Below are positions 8,823 through 17,605 of a stretch of 64,000 nt of DNA, piece after piece. A program made the position numbers and the translations under genes. The DNA is from AP-15 sp963818695. GTDB lineage: Bacteria; Pseudomonadota; Alphaproteobacteria; ATCC43930; CGMCC-115725. Position 1 is the first letter of the stretch. Every line of letters begins with the position of its first letter. Below the pieces are notes generated by a model that worked only from the letters and a program-made list of their open reading frames with translations, ran no database searches and was not told the DNA's origin. The stretch is taken from the NCBI GenBank assembly GCA_963818695.1, contig CAWFTG010000011.1, positions 827,208 through 891,207 on the forward strand. The letters run 5' to 3'.

Positions 8823-10412
8823 ATGCGATTGTTTGTCTGTATCTGTTGCATCGCGACGGTTGCTGGGCTCGTCGCGGCAATCGCGCAAGAGATGACCGAG
8901 GCCGACGCGATTACAGCTGTCGAGGCGAGCGCTCCTTTGCCGCCCGACTGGTCCCCGCCGGGGCGTGTCGGACAGGTCAGTCTCGTCTCGGGGAATGTCG
9001 ACCTTCGAGTATCCGGCGGGAGCGCCTGGGCTGACGCCGAGTTGAACCAGCCGATCTTTGCCGGCGAGGCGCTGCGTACCGGCCCTCGAGCCCGCGGCGA
9101 GATCCGTATCGGTGCGAGTACAATCAACTTGTCCAAGGACAGCGAAATCGAAATCGCAAGCTTGCGCGACGGGGTCACTCAAATTCTCCTTTCGCGCGGG
9201 CGAATCGGCCTTCATTTGCGCCAGGCCGGCGGAGACGAAACCGTCGAGATCGATATTCCGCAGGGCGGGGTTTGGCTGCTGGTTCCGGGCCAGTATGACA
9301 TCGAGGCCCGTAACGGGGAGGGATCACTGCGCGTCACGGTTTTCGACGGAACAGCGCATTTCGCCGGGGCGAGTGGCGATGACAGACATATCGAGGAAGG
9401 TCAAACCGCGGTCCTGACGGGGTCGGAGGCGGCTGATGCCGCCTCGATCGAACCGGCTACAGCGGACGACTTTGTCGCCTGGTGCCGCGACCGCGAGTAC
9501 GACGAGACCCGCCTCGCCGCGCCCTATTACGTTTCACGATACGTGACCGGCTATGACGAGCTCGATTCCGCCGGCATGTGGAAAATCAACGCGCAGTACG
9601 GGCCAGTGTGGTTCCCGACCCAATCGGACGACTGGGCGCCTTATCGCTTCGGACATTGGAGCTGGATCGCGCCGTGGGGTTGGACTTGGCTCGACGATCA
9701 GCCCTGGGGTTTCGCCCCGTCCCATTATGGCCGGTGGGCGCTGATCGACGACCACTGGGCTTGGGTTCCCGGAAACTACTTTGTGCGCCCGCTTTATGCG
9801 CCAGCGGTCGTGGCCTTCCTCGGCACCCCAGGTGTCGGGCTGAGCTCGGAAGAAGGAGCTACGGTCGCGTGGTTTCCGCTCGCCCCGGGTGAAGCCTATT
9901 GGCCGAGTTACACGCGAGGTCTCGACTACGTTCGCAACCTGAATTTCGGGAGCGTTAAAGATGTTGCGGCGATCGGGGTGCGGGCGGACGGAGAGCCGCC
10001 TCTGGAGGCGTTTGACGAGGATTTCGCGAACCGGCTGTTCGCCACCGTGGTGCCACGCTTGATCTTTACCAATGGACGCCCGACCGCGCCCGCACGCGTT
10101 TCTCTCCCTGAAAAGCGGCTGCACGACGCGCCGGTGCTGATGGCGTCACCGCAGATCGCTCCGGCCTCGGCTCAACGGGTCGCCCGGGCAGCGACGAATC
10201 CACCCATCAGCCATGCAGCTGTGCAGATATCTGGGAAAGGCGCCGCCAAGCCGATCCATACCGCCGCGATACAGGTGCGCGTCCGGGCGCAGACGGTGGT
10301 TCTACGCGGTGCACACCTGCGCGCCCCCGCTTATGCCGGTCAGCCGCGCGGCCGGCAGACGGTCGTGCTCCGTTTGGCTCACTCCCGTGGCGTCCCCGGC
10401 AAAAAGGGGTAA
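8823..10412 (+). CDS. Secreted FecR-domain protein with DUF6600-like tryptophan-rich repeats
   Basis: A 529-residue exported protein starting MRLFVCICCIATVAGLV, a signal peptide with likely cleavage near AIAQE. Next comes a FecR-type beta domain (about 50-200: GQVSLVSGNVDLRV, GEALRTGPRARGEIRIG, IEIASL), then an aromatic region (about 235-345) rich in W and Y (WFPTQSDDWAPYRFGHW, WIAPWGWTWLDDQPWGFAP, RWALIDDHWAWVPGNY) as in DUF6600 proteins. The C-terminal 100 residues are basic and low complexity. FecR domains often sense or bind at the cell surface; the role here is unknown. It is divergent from the cob operon. ATG 8823 is chosen because the upstream extension would precede the signal peptide. 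Confidence 0.85.
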   Translation: MRLFVCICCIATVAGLVAAIAQEMTEADAITAVEASAPLPPDWSPPGRVGQVSLVSGNVDLRVSGGSAWADAELNQPIFAGEALRTGPRARGEIRIGASTINLSKDSEIEIASLRDGVTQILLSRGRIGLHLRQAGGDETVEIDIPQGGVWLLVPGQYDIEARNGEGSLRVTVFDGTAHFAGASGDDRHIEEGQTAVLTGSEAADAASIEPATADDFVAWCRDREYDETRLAAPYYVSRYVTGYDELDSAGMWKINAQYGPVWFPTQSDDWAPYRFGHWSWIAPWGWTWLDDQPWGFAPSHYGRWALIDDHWAWVPGNYFVRPLYAPAVVAFLGTPGVGLSSEEGATVAWFPLAPGEAYWPSYTRGLDYVRNLNFGSVKDVAAIGVRADGEPPLEAFDEDFANRLFATVVPRLIFTNGRPTAPARVSLPEKRLHDAPVLMASPQIAPASAQRVARAATNPPISHAAVQISGKGAAKPIHTAAIQVRVRAQTVVLRGAHLRAPAYAGQPRGRQTVVLRLAHSRGVPGKKG

Positions 10413-10443
10413 GGTTGCGCGCGCGACGACGGAAGCGGCCGGA

Positions 10444-11499
10444 ATGATCGATTATCGCAGCGACAACACAGGCCGAGCTGCACCGCAGATCTTAGAAGCG
10501 CTGGTTCAAGCCAATCACGACACCGCACTGGGGTACGGCGCCGACGAGTGGACGGCCGTGCTGCAACAGCGCTTCTGCGACCTGTTCGAGACCTCGGTGC
10601 GGGTTTTTCCGGTCGCCACCGGGACGGCCGCCAATGCCTTAGCGCTGGCTGCGCTCGGACCGTCTTGGGGCATCGTCTATTGCAGCGAAATTGCGCACAT
10701 AAACACCTCCGAGGCGAACGCGGCAAGCTTCTTCGGCGGCGGAGTCAAGCTAATTGCGATCGGCGGGCAACACGGCAAAATCGACGCCGGTCTGTTGGCC
10801 GAGGCACTGGCCGGGATCTCGCCCGCGCAGCAGCACAGAGGTCAGCCGAGCGCGGTCAGCCTGACCCAGGCGAGCGATCTCGGTGCTGTCTATACCCTCC
10901 ACGAGATCCGGGCGGTTGCCGAGGTCGGCAAACGGGCCGGTCTCAGACTCCACATGGACGGGGCGCGTTTCGCGAATGCCGTGGCGCGGCTCGGGTGCAG
11001 CCCGGCCGATGCGACGTGGAAATCCGGGATCGACATCATGTCTTTCGGGGCCACCAAGAATGGCGGAGCATTGTGCGACGCGATCGTCGTCTTCGCACCC
11101 GACCTCGCGAACGGGCTTGCAGTGCAGCTGCGCCGCGCCGGCCAGGTCTGGTCCAAAATGCGTTTCGCGTCGGCGCAGCTGATCGCGTATATCGAGAACG
11201 GTCTCTGGCTCGAGATGGCGCGGGCCTCGAACGTGATTGCCGCGCGTATCGCCACCCCGCTGCGCGACATACCCGCCGCCCGGCTGCTGGCCCCGGTCGA
11301 GGCGAACGAGATCTTCCTGGAATTGCCCGACGGGACGATGAATGCGTTGGAAGCGGACGGTTTCCAGTTCTACCGCAGAAGCCGGACCTTCGCCCGTTTC
11401 GTCTGTCGTTTCGACACGACCGAAGCCGAGGCGGACGCGCTCATCGCGGCGTTGCGCCGACACCTCGGCACGGCGGCCGCCGCTCAGGCCGCCAAATAG
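10444..11499 (+). CDS. ltaE: Low-specificity L-threonine aldolase
   Basis: A 351-residue fold-type I PLP enzyme starting MIDYRSDNTGRAAPQI. Motifs include ALGYGADEW, VFPVATGTAANALALAAL, HMDGARFANAVARLG and SFGATKNGG, where Lys205 should bind PLP. It cleaves L-threonine (and allo-threonine) to glycine and acetaldehyde in the cytosol. The length matches the family. The upstream extension to 10213 overlaps the FecR gene and has no conserved sequence, so ATG 10444 is the better start, 31 bases after that gene's stop. Confidence 0.93.
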   Translation: MIDYRSDNTGRAAPQILEALVQANHDTALGYGADEWTAVLQQRFCDLFETSVRVFPVATGTAANALALAALGPSWGIVYCSEIAHINTSEANAASFFGGGVKLIAIGGQHGKIDAGLLAEALAGISPAQQHRGQPSAVSLTQASDLGAVYTLHEIRAVAEVGKRAGLRLHMDGARFANAVARLGCSPADATWKSGIDIMSFGATKNGGALCDAIVVFAPDLANGLAVQLRRAGQVWSKMRFASAQLIAYIENGLWLEMARASNVIAARIATPLRDIPAARLLAPVEANEIFLELPDGTMNALEADGFQFYRRSRTFARFVCRFDTTEAEADALIAALRRHLGTAAAAQAAK

Positions 11500-11518
11500 G
11501 CCTTACTGTGTCGAAGCG

Positions 11519-12082
11519 TCAGCGGATCCTGGCGTAGCTAAAGCAGTCTCTCGGTTCCGAGCCGACATTCGGGTGAATGATCCAGCGCCGTAAAATCCCT
11601 TCCCGTTGCAGCCCGGCTTTTTCCATGACACGGGCCGAGGCGGGGTTCTCGATGTCGCATACCGCGCCGATGCGCCAGATCGAGTCCTGGCGCATGGCCC
11701 AGTCAACGACTTCTCCCAGCGCTTCGGTCATCAGCCCGCGCCCCCAGTTGAGACGGGCCAACACGTATCCGAAATCGAGCATAAACGGCTTGGGCCGGCG
11801 TAGCTCGAAAGCTCCGAGCAGCCGGCTCTCGCTTCGGCCAATCAGGGCATAGGTACGGCGTTTGTCGGGCGGGGCGGCCATGCAGCGGGCGATGTAGTCC
11901 TCCGTCTCGGAGAGGGCCGCGTGGGGGCGCCAAGTCAAGAACCGCGCGACAATGGGGTCCTGTGCATACCCGGTAAAGATCGCGGGTGCGTCGCTTCTAG
12001 CGATTGGGCGCAAGATCAGACGGGCAGTCTTGAAAACTTCGGCAGCATCAAACGGAGATTGCCAAAGATCACCACAGCACAA
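11519..12082 (-). CDS. GNAT-family N-acetyltransferase (RimJ/RimL type)
   Basis: A GCN5-related acetyltransferase. The core runs from KTARLILRPIARSDAPAIF to NPASARVMEKAGLQREGI, the latter being the acetyl-CoA-binding end typical of RimJ/RimL-like proteins that acetylate N-terminal or side-chain amines. The WGRGLMTEALGEVVDWA motif marks the CoA pyrophosphate loop. The frame is open to 12289, but that would overlap the start of the divergent PH-domain gene and adds a basic, unconserved leader. TTG 12082, 16 codons before the first conserved residues, is the most plausible of the poor start choices. The start is uncertain; the family is not. Confidence 0.82.
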   Translation of the reverse strand: MCCGDLWQSPFDAAEVFKTARLILRPIARSDAPAIFTGYAQDPIVARFLTWRPHAALSETEDYIARCMAAPPDKRRTYALIGRSESRLLGAFELRRPKPFMLDFGYVLARLNWGRGLMTEALGEVVDWAMRQDSIWRIGAVCDIENPASARVMEKAGLQREGILRRWIIHPNVGSEPRDCFSYARIR

Positions 12083-12226
12083 GCGTACTGGTAGGCACCC
12101 GCCTCGACGAGCGAGTTGCGCCCGTCGTAAGGAAGCGTCAACCTGCGGGAACGAGTTGCCGCGCAATCGCGGGCAGGCGCGAGAACCGCGGGCGGGCCGG
12201 ATGGATCGACGAGGATACCCGCAGCG

Positions 12227-12694
12227 ATGCGCTATGTGAGACGGGTGCTTCAACCGGGAGAAACGATTGTCTATGCTACGCGGCTCCACCCGGTAATTTA
12301 TTGGCGCGCCATTCTATTGCTGATTATCGCGATAATCTTAGCGGTGGCGGCTTGGTATATGGCGAACAATCAGGGCCTCGGTCTAGCCCTCGGGATTGCC
12401 GGGGCGATCTTTGCGTTGCTGGCGCTGTCCTCGGCTGTTGGCGCCTTCATCCGCCGAGCATCGACCGAATTGGCGGTGACCGATCAACGCGTCATCTACA
12501 AGACCGGCCTTCTCGCGCGCCATACCCTCGAGATGAACCGAGCGAAGGTCGAGAGCGTCACCGTCGACCAAAGCGTGCCGGGCCGCATGTCCGGCTATGG
12601 CACAGTCATCGTCAGGGGAGTCGGAAGCGCCTTCGAGCCGATCCGCAACATCAGCGATCCGCTGTCGTTCCGAAACTATCTTACCACCGGCTGA
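12227..12694 (+). CDS. Bacterial PH-domain (bPH2/DUF304) membrane protein
   Basis: A 155-residue protein with two adjacent membrane helices (WRAILLLIIAIILAVAAWYM and LGIAGAIFALLALSSAVGAF, about residues 26-75). A bacterial pleckstrin-homology-like domain follows (ELAVTDQRVIYKTGLLARHTLE, then VESVTVDQSVPGRMSGYGTV and the IRNISDPLSF end). The N-terminal LQPGETIVYATRLHP is also family-typical. These proteins sit in the inner membrane with the PH domain in the cytosol; their ligand is unknown. Convergent with grxD, with a gap of 15 bases. Confidence 0.88.
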   Translation: MRYVRRVLQPGETIVYATRLHPVIYWRAILLLIIAIILAVAAWYMANNQGLGLALGIAGAIFALLALSSAVGAFIRRASTELAVTDQRVIYKTGLLARHTLEMNRAKVESVTVDQSVPGRMSGYGTVIVRGVGSAFEPIRNISDPLSFRNYLTTG

Positions 12695-12709
12695 TTGAGC
12701 GCCCGCAGC

Positions 12710-13042
12710 TCAGGCGCGGACGGGGACGCCCTTCTGCTCGAAGAGTTGCTGCAATTCGCCGGTTTCGAACATTTCGCGGATGATGTCGCAGCCGCCGACG
12801 AACTCGCCCTTGACATAGAGCTGCGGGATGGTCGGCCAGTTCGAAAATTCCTTGATTCCCTGGCGGATCCCCGGGTCGGACAGCACATCGATGCCTTTGA
12901 ACTTCACCCCGATATGGCTAAGGATCTGCACTACCGCAGCCGAAAACCCGCATTGCGGGAAGACCGGCGATCCCTTCATGAACAGCACGACGGGGGTCTC
13001 GGAGATGTTCTGGCGAATGCGCTGTTGAACCGTGTCGTCCAT
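12710..13042 (-). CDS. grxD: Monothiol glutaredoxin, Grx4 family
   Basis: A 110-residue monothiol glutaredoxin with the diagnostic CGFS active site (Cys31 to Ser34), followed by NWPTIPQLYVKGEFVGGCDI, the glutathione-binding TIPQ and GGCD motifs. Such proteins carry a [2Fe-2S] cluster with glutathione and pass it to client apoproteins, usually together with BolA. The bolA gene lies just upstream on the same strand, separated by a 150-base gap containing a REP element, so a functional pair is very likely. Length and motifs are complete. Confidence 0.96.
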   Translation of the reverse strand: MDDTVQQRIRQNISETPVVLFMKGSPVFPQCGFSAAVVQILSHIGVKFKGIDVLSDPGIRQGIKEFSNWPTIPQLYVKGEFVGGCDIIREMFETGELQQLFEQKGVPVRA

Positions 13043-13076
13043 TTTTCTCGTCCTCGGGTTTTCGGAATGGATTTCC

Positions 13077-13159
13077 CGTCATTCCCGCGCAAGCGGGAAG
13101 CCAGGGGACCGGGTTATCAACGGTTGCCCTGGACCCCCGCTTTCGCGGGGATGACGAAC
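13077..13159. repeat. REP-type palindromic intergenic repeat (family A, copy 1)
   Basis: Two complementary arms, CGTCATTCCCGCGCAAGCGG... at 13077 and ...CCCGCTTTCGCGGGGATGAC ending near 13155, flank a short centre. Each arm also contains its own smaller hairpin, and CCAGGG/CCCTGG closes the inner stem. The element lies between bolA and grxD. Copies are seen at 34095-34177 and, in frame, at 51258-51332. Confidence 0.85.
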
Positions 13160-13192
13160 TTCAGTTAGGAAGGCCCAAAACATTCGGCTGCC

Positions 13193-13429
13193 TCAGTCTT
13201 CGGGAGCGCCGGTCTGCAAGGCGAGCGCGTGCAGTTCATTGCCCATCCGGCCGCGCAGGGCTTGGTACACCATCTGGTGCTGCTGGACCCGCGTTTTACC
13301 GCGAAACGCGCCGGAGACGACGTGCGCCGCGTAGTGATCACCGTCGCCGCGCAGGTCTTCGATCGAGACCTGGGCGTCGGGGAGTCTTTCTTTGATTAGC
13401 CGCTCGATCATCGCCGCGTCCATTGCCAT
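13193..13429 (-). CDS. bolA: BolA family protein
   Basis: A 78-residue BolA/IbaG-type protein starting MAMDAAMIERLIKERLPDAQ. The KH-like fold ends with the conserved HQMVYQALRGRMGNELHALA motif, which includes the histidine used with CGFS glutaredoxins for [2Fe-2S] binding. It sits directly upstream of grxD and downstream of purL, the usual alphaproteobacterial order. The reading frame is open to 13771 but that leader overlaps purL, so ATG 13429 is the start. Confidence 0.95.
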   Translation of the reverse strand: MAMDAAMIERLIKERLPDAQVSIEDLRGDGDHYAAHVVSGAFRGKTRVQQHQMVYQALRGRMGNELHALALQTGAPED

Positions 13430-13452
13430 CCCGCGACTTCCTCCACTCAAGT

Positions 13453-15645
13453 CTACGCCATGTAGCCCGGCAGCCAAGCCTCGTTGCTGGCTTTCAGTGT
13501 GGCAATCGATATGGCAACGCCGCCGTGGAGTGTCAACGAAGCCCCGCCGACCACGCCGATGACACGGGCTGGAACCCGCGCTGCGCGGGCCGCATCCAAA
13601 ACCGGTTGAGTATCGGCCGTCTCGACAAGGTAACGCGCCTGGTCCTCGCCGAATAAGTAAGCGTGCTTCGGCAACGTGGTCGGGATGGGATCGAGCGTGA
13701 TGCCGCGCAGACCCGCCATCGCCATCTCGGCGAGTCCGACGAGAAGACCGCCGTCCGACAGATCGTGGCATGCCGCAATATATTTGCCGCGGATCATGGC
13801 GCGCACAAAATCGCCGTTGCGTCGTTCGGCGGCGAGATCGACAGGGGGCGGCGGGCCCGCCTCATGGCCCTCGATCTCGCGCAGATAAAGCGATGCGCCG
13901 AGATGACCGCTTGTATCGCCGATCAAGATCACGGCGTTCTCGTCACGTTTTAACGCGAAATCGAGAGCGATACCTGCGTCGGCGATCAGTCCAACGCCGC
14001 CGATCACTGGGGTTGGCAGGATTGCTCGGCCGCTCGTCTCGTTGTAGAGCGACACATTACCCGAGACGACAGGGTAGGAGAGGGCGAGACAGGCTTCCCG
14101 CATGCCCTCGATAGCGCCGATGAACTGGGCCATGATCTCGGGCCGCTCCGGATTGCCGAAATTCATGTTGTCGGTGATCGCCAGCGGCTCGGCGCCGACC
14201 GCAGTCAGGTTGCGCCAGCTCTCGGCGACGGCTTGCGCGCCGCCGCGCACCGGATCCGCACGGCAATAGCGCGGCGTGCAATCCGTTGCCAGCGCCAGGG
14301 CTTTGCCCGCGGAGGAAAGCCGAACCACAGCAGCATCGCCACCCGGCCGGAACACGGTATTGCCCATCACCAAGTGGTCGTACTGCTCCCAGATCCAGCG
14401 CTTCGAGGCGAGCGCTGGCGAGGCGAGGAGCCGCTCCAGAGATTCCAGCGGGTTGCGGTCGGGGAGCGAAGCCGGGTCGATTTCCGGCTCGGGAGCAGGG
14501 CGCCGCCATGGTCTGCGGTAAACCGGAGCTTCGGTGACCAGAGGCCCGACGGGGACCTCGGCAGCGATCTCTCCGCCGCTCCGCAGCACCAGCCAGCCGG
14601 TGTCGGTGACCCGGCCGATCACCGCGAAATCGAGCTCCCATTTCTCGAATATGTGGCGGGCCTGCGCCTCGCTGCCGGGGCGCAGGATCATTAGCATGCG
14701 CTCCTGGCTTTCGCTCAGCATGATCTCGTAGGGCGTCATGCCGCTCTCGCGCACCGGCACCCGGTCGAGATCGAGCTTAATGCCGAGCCCGCCCTTGCCG
14801 GCCATCTCGACCGAGGAAGACGTCAACCCGGCCGCGCCCATGTCCTGGATCGCGACGATCGCGTCTTCCTCCATCAGTTCGAGGCAGGCCTCGATCAGCA
14901 ATTTCTCGGTGAACGGATCGCCGACTTGCACGGTCGGCCGCTTCTCGCCGGCGTCGCCGCCGAACTCGGCCGAAGCCATTGTCGCGCCGTGGATGCCGTC
15001 GCGTCCGGTTTTGGCGCCGACGTAGACCACGAGGTTGCCCGGCCCCGCGGCGGCCGAATAGAAGATCCGGTCGGCTCTGGCGAGCCCGACGCACATCGCA
15101 TTGACGAGGATGTTGCCGTCGTACGAGGCGTGGAACTCGCACTCGCCGCCGACCGTCGGCACGCCGACGCAGTTGCCGTAGCCGCCGATACCGCCGACAA
15201 CGCCGGAGACGAGGTGGCGGGTGCGGGGATGATTTGGGCTGCCAAAACGCAGTGAATCGAGGATTGCGATCGGCCGCGCGCCCATCGTAAAGACATCGCG
15301 CAGAATGCCGCCGACGCCGGTCGCCGCACCCTGATAAGGCTCGATGAACGAGGGGTGGTTGTGGCTTTCGATCTTGAACACGGCCGCGTCGCCGTCCCCG
15401 ATGTCGACGACGCCGGCATTCTCGCCCGGGCCGCAAATCACGCGTGGCCCGGTGGTCGGCAGTGTCCGGAGCCAGATCTTCGATGATTTGTAGGAACAGT
15501 GCTCACTCCACATCACCGAGAAGATCCCGAGCTCGGTCATGTTCGGCGTGCGCCCGAGGATCGCGACGGCGCGCTCGAACTCCTCAGCGGTCAGCCCGTG
15601 CTCGGCGGCCAGCTCCGGAGTGACGTTGCTGCCGTGGTTCAACAA
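13453..15645 (-). CDS. purL: Phosphoribosylformylglycinamidine synthase, large subunit
   Basis: A 730-residue small-type PurL, which converts formylglycinamide ribonucleotide, ATP and PurQ-delivered ammonia to the amidine in purine synthesis. Visible motifs are MWSEHCSYKSSK (catalytic His), KIESHNHPSFIEPYQGAATG, GGYGNCVGVPTVGGE and, in the second half, VVSGNVSLYNET and HDLSDGGLLVGLAEMA. It is preceded by purQ (212-base gap with a repeat) and followed 23 bases later by bolA. The partner PurS is not found in this window. Confidence 0.97.
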   Translation of the reverse strand: MLNHGSNVTPELAAEHGLTAEEFERAVAILGRTPNMTELGIFSVMWSEHCSYKSSKIWLRTLPTTGPRVICGPGENAGVVDIGDGDAAVFKIESHNHPSFIEPYQGAATGVGGILRDVFTMGARPIAILDSLRFGSPNHPRTRHLVSGVVGGIGGYGNCVGVPTVGGECEFHASYDGNILVNAMCVGLARADRIFYSAAAGPGNLVVYVGAKTGRDGIHGATMASAEFGGDAGEKRPTVQVGDPFTEKLLIEACLELMEEDAIVAIQDMGAAGLTSSSVEMAGKGGLGIKLDLDRVPVRESGMTPYEIMLSESQERMLMILRPGSEAQARHIFEKWELDFAVIGRVTDTGWLVLRSGGEIAAEVPVGPLVTEAPVYRRPWRRPAPEPEIDPASLPDRNPLESLERLLASPALASKRWIWEQYDHLVMGNTVFRPGGDAAVVRLSSAGKALALATDCTPRYCRADPVRGGAQAVAESWRNLTAVGAEPLAITDNMNFGNPERPEIMAQFIGAIEGMREACLALSYPVVSGNVSLYNETSGRAILPTPVIGGVGLIADAGIALDFALKRDENAVILIGDTSGHLGASLYLREIEGHEAGPPPPVDLAAERRNGDFVRAMIRGKYIAACHDLSDGGLLVGLAEMAMAGLRGITLDPIPTTLPKHAYLFGEDQARYLVETADTQPVLDAARAARVPARVIGVVGGASLTLHGGVAISIATLKASNEAWLPGYMA

Positions 15646-15660
15646 CCGCAGCCCACATCT

Positions 15661-15793
15661 CCCTCTCGCCCCGCTGTACGGGGGGAGAGGGTCGGGGTGA
15701 GGGGGGCAGAGCCCTTAGAAGCTGTCCACTCAACGAGTGCACGGGCGACACCCCCCTCACCCTGCCCTCTCCCCCCGCGAGCGGGGGGAGAGG
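15661..15793. repeat. Intergenic inverted repeat, family B (copy 1)
   Basis: The purQ-purL gap holds two long complementary arms: CCCTCTCGCCCCGC..GGGGGGAGAGGG..GGTGAGGGGG and CCCCCTCACCCTGCCC..CTCCCC..GGGGGGAGAGG. This is a common class of imperfect palindrome in GC-rich alphaproteobacteria. Related sequence occurs at 21495-21662, with a shorter one at 18941-18987. Confidence 0.75.
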
Positions 15794-15857
15794 TAAAAAT
15801 GCTGAGGAGGTGTCGGGGGAAAGGCTCGGGGGAAATCTCGGCGGTGAGCGGCATGAT

Positions 15858-16547
15858 CTATTGCAGGGCGCTTACCAGCCCGTCGAAGAAGGCCTGGCCG
15901 TCGGTGCGGCCGAGCAGCGGGTCGCTGGCGTTCTCGGGATGCGGCATCAGGCCAAGAACGGTGCGGGTCTCGTTGAAGATGCCGGCGATCGCGCGCGCCG
16001 AGCCGTTGAAGTTTGCTTCCTCGTTACTCTCGCCGCTCGCCCCGCAATAGCGGAAGGCGACGAGGCCGCGCGCTTCGAGCCGGTCGAGCGTCTCGGGATC
16101 TGCCGTGTAATTGCCGTCGTGATGGGCGACCGGCACCCGGATCGTCTCTCCGGCTTCATAGCCGCAGGTAAAGATCGTCTGGTTGTTCTCGACGCGCAGA
16201 TCGACCTCGCGGCAGGTGAACCGCAGCGAGCGGTTCGGCAGCAGCGCGCCTGGAAGCAGCCCCGCCTCGGTCAGGATCTGAAACCCGTTGCAGATGCCGA
16301 GGACGGGAGTGCCTCTGGCGGCGCGGTCGCGCACCTCGCGCATGATCGGCGAATGCGCCGCAATAGCCCCGCAGCGCAAGTAGTCGCCATAGGCAAAGCC
16401 GCCCGGCAATACGATCAGATCGCTCGGCGGCAGCTCGGCGTCACGGTGCCAGACACGCAGCGGCTCCCGCCCGGAGGCGCGGGCCAGGGCCGCGCAGACG
16501 TCGCGCTCGCGGTTGGAACCCGGGAAAGTGATGACGACCGCTCTCAC
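15858..16547 (-). CDS. purQ: Phosphoribosylformylglycinamidine synthase, glutaminase subunit
   Basis: A 229-residue class I glutamine amidotransferase that supplies ammonia to PurL. The nucleophile is Cys86 in VLGICNGFQILTEAG, and the C-terminal MPHPEN supplies the His of the triad. FPGSNRERDV at the N-terminus is family-typical. Its ATG overlaps the stop of the MetE-like gene by 4 bases (ATGA), so the two are translationally coupled, which is unusual because purS normally occupies the upstream position. Confidence 0.97.
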   Translation of the reverse strand: MRAVVITFPGSNRERDVCAALARASGREPLRVWHRDAELPPSDLIVLPGGFAYGDYLRCGAIAAHSPIMREVRDRAARGTPVLGICNGFQILTEAGLLPGALLPNRSLRFTCREVDLRVENNQTIFTCGYEAGETIRVPVAHHDGNYTADPETLDRLEARGLVAFRYCGASGESNEEANFNGSARAIAGIFNETRTVLGLMPHPENASDPLLGRTDGQAFFDGLVSALQ

Positions 16548-17581
16548 GGGCCGGCCAACTCGCGTCGTACGATTGCGGCGCCTTCGGCGAGCGCATTCAA
16601 TTTGGCGAAGGCGGTGTCGCGCGGGATATATTTCATGCCGCAGTCGGGGGCCGGGATCAGCCGCTCGGGCGGGATGTGCTCGAGCGCGCGGCGAATCCGG
16701 GCGGCTACGATTTCCGGACTTTCCGGCTGCGGGTCGCCCATGCTTATGACGCCGAAGATGACGGTCTTGTCGCCGAGCCCGTCGAGGGTCGCGAGATCGA
16801 GATTGGGTTGCGCCGCTTCGATCGAGATCTGCTCGGCGACCGTGCCGGTCAGTTCGGGCAAGAAAGAATAGCCGCTCGGCTTGTTGCGGGCGACATACGC
16901 GTAGCCGAAGCAGAGGTGCAGCGCGGTGGGTCCGGGAATTCCGGCCAGCGCCCGGTCGATTGCCGGCAACGCCAGGCGGCGCGCCTCTTCCGGGCGCGCC
17001 TGCACCCAGGGCTCGTCGAGCTGGATCACATCGGCGCCGGCCGCCTTGAGGTCGCGGAGTTCGGCATTGACCGCCGCGGCGTAGTCCATGACCAGCTCTT
17101 CTTCGTTCTTGTAGTATTCGTTCTTCGCCTGGCGCGACATCGTGAACGGGCCGGGCAGCGTGATCTTGATCGTGCGGTCCGTATTGCGCCGCAGGAATTC
17201 GACGTCGCGCACCTCGACCGGGCGCAACCGCCGGATCGGGCCGACAACCCGCGGCACCGTAACGGAGCCGCCGGTGCGTCCCGGAACGGCCGCAGGGTTG
17301 TCGAGATCGATCCCCGACAACGCCGTCGCAAAGCGATTAGAATAGCTTTCCCGGCGGATCTCGCCATCGGTGATGATGTCGATGCCGGCGCGCTCCATGT
17401 CGCGAATCGCCAGCACGGTCGCATCATCCTGCGCCTGTTCGAGCCAAGGCTCCGGTATCCGCCACAGGTCACTCGCGCGCACCCGCACCGGCGGCAGATG
17501 GGTCAGCTTGTCGCGATCGATCAGCCAGTCCGGCTGCGGATAGCTGCCGACCACAGTTGTGGGGAGAAGTTTTCCGGTCAT
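16544..17581 (-). CDS. MetE-like cobalamin-independent methionine synthase catalytic domain
   Basis: A 345-residue single-domain homologue of the C-terminal barrel of MetE, which transfers a methyl group to homocysteine with zinc. TTVVGSYPQPDWLI at the start and the ligand-like pair LHLCFGY (His-x-Cys) plus PAPDCGMKYIP (Cys) fit the zinc site. GADVIQLDEPWVQARPEEA is the conserved core. Because the folate-binding N-terminal half of true MetE is absent, the methyl donor may differ; such core proteins are annotated as methyltransferases of unproven donor. The stop overlaps purQ. Confidence 0.88.
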   Translation of the reverse strand: MTGKLLPTTVVGSYPQPDWLIDRDKLTHLPPVRVRASDLWRIPEPWLEQAQDDATVLAIRDMERAGIDIITDGEIRRESYSNRFATALSGIDLDNPAAVPGRTGGSVTVPRVVGPIRRLRPVEVRDVEFLRRNTDRTIKITLPGPFTMSRQAKNEYYKNEEELVMDYAAAVNAELRDLKAAGADVIQLDEPWVQARPEEARRLALPAIDRALAGIPGPTALHLCFGYAYVARNKPSGYSFLPELTGTVAEQISIEAAQPNLDLATLDGLGDKTVIFGVISMGDPQPESPEIVAARIRRALEHIPPERLIPAPDCGMKYIPRDTAFAKLNALAEGAAIVRRELAGP

Positions 17582-17605
17582 CTGAATGGCTCCATGACGA
17601 TACGC

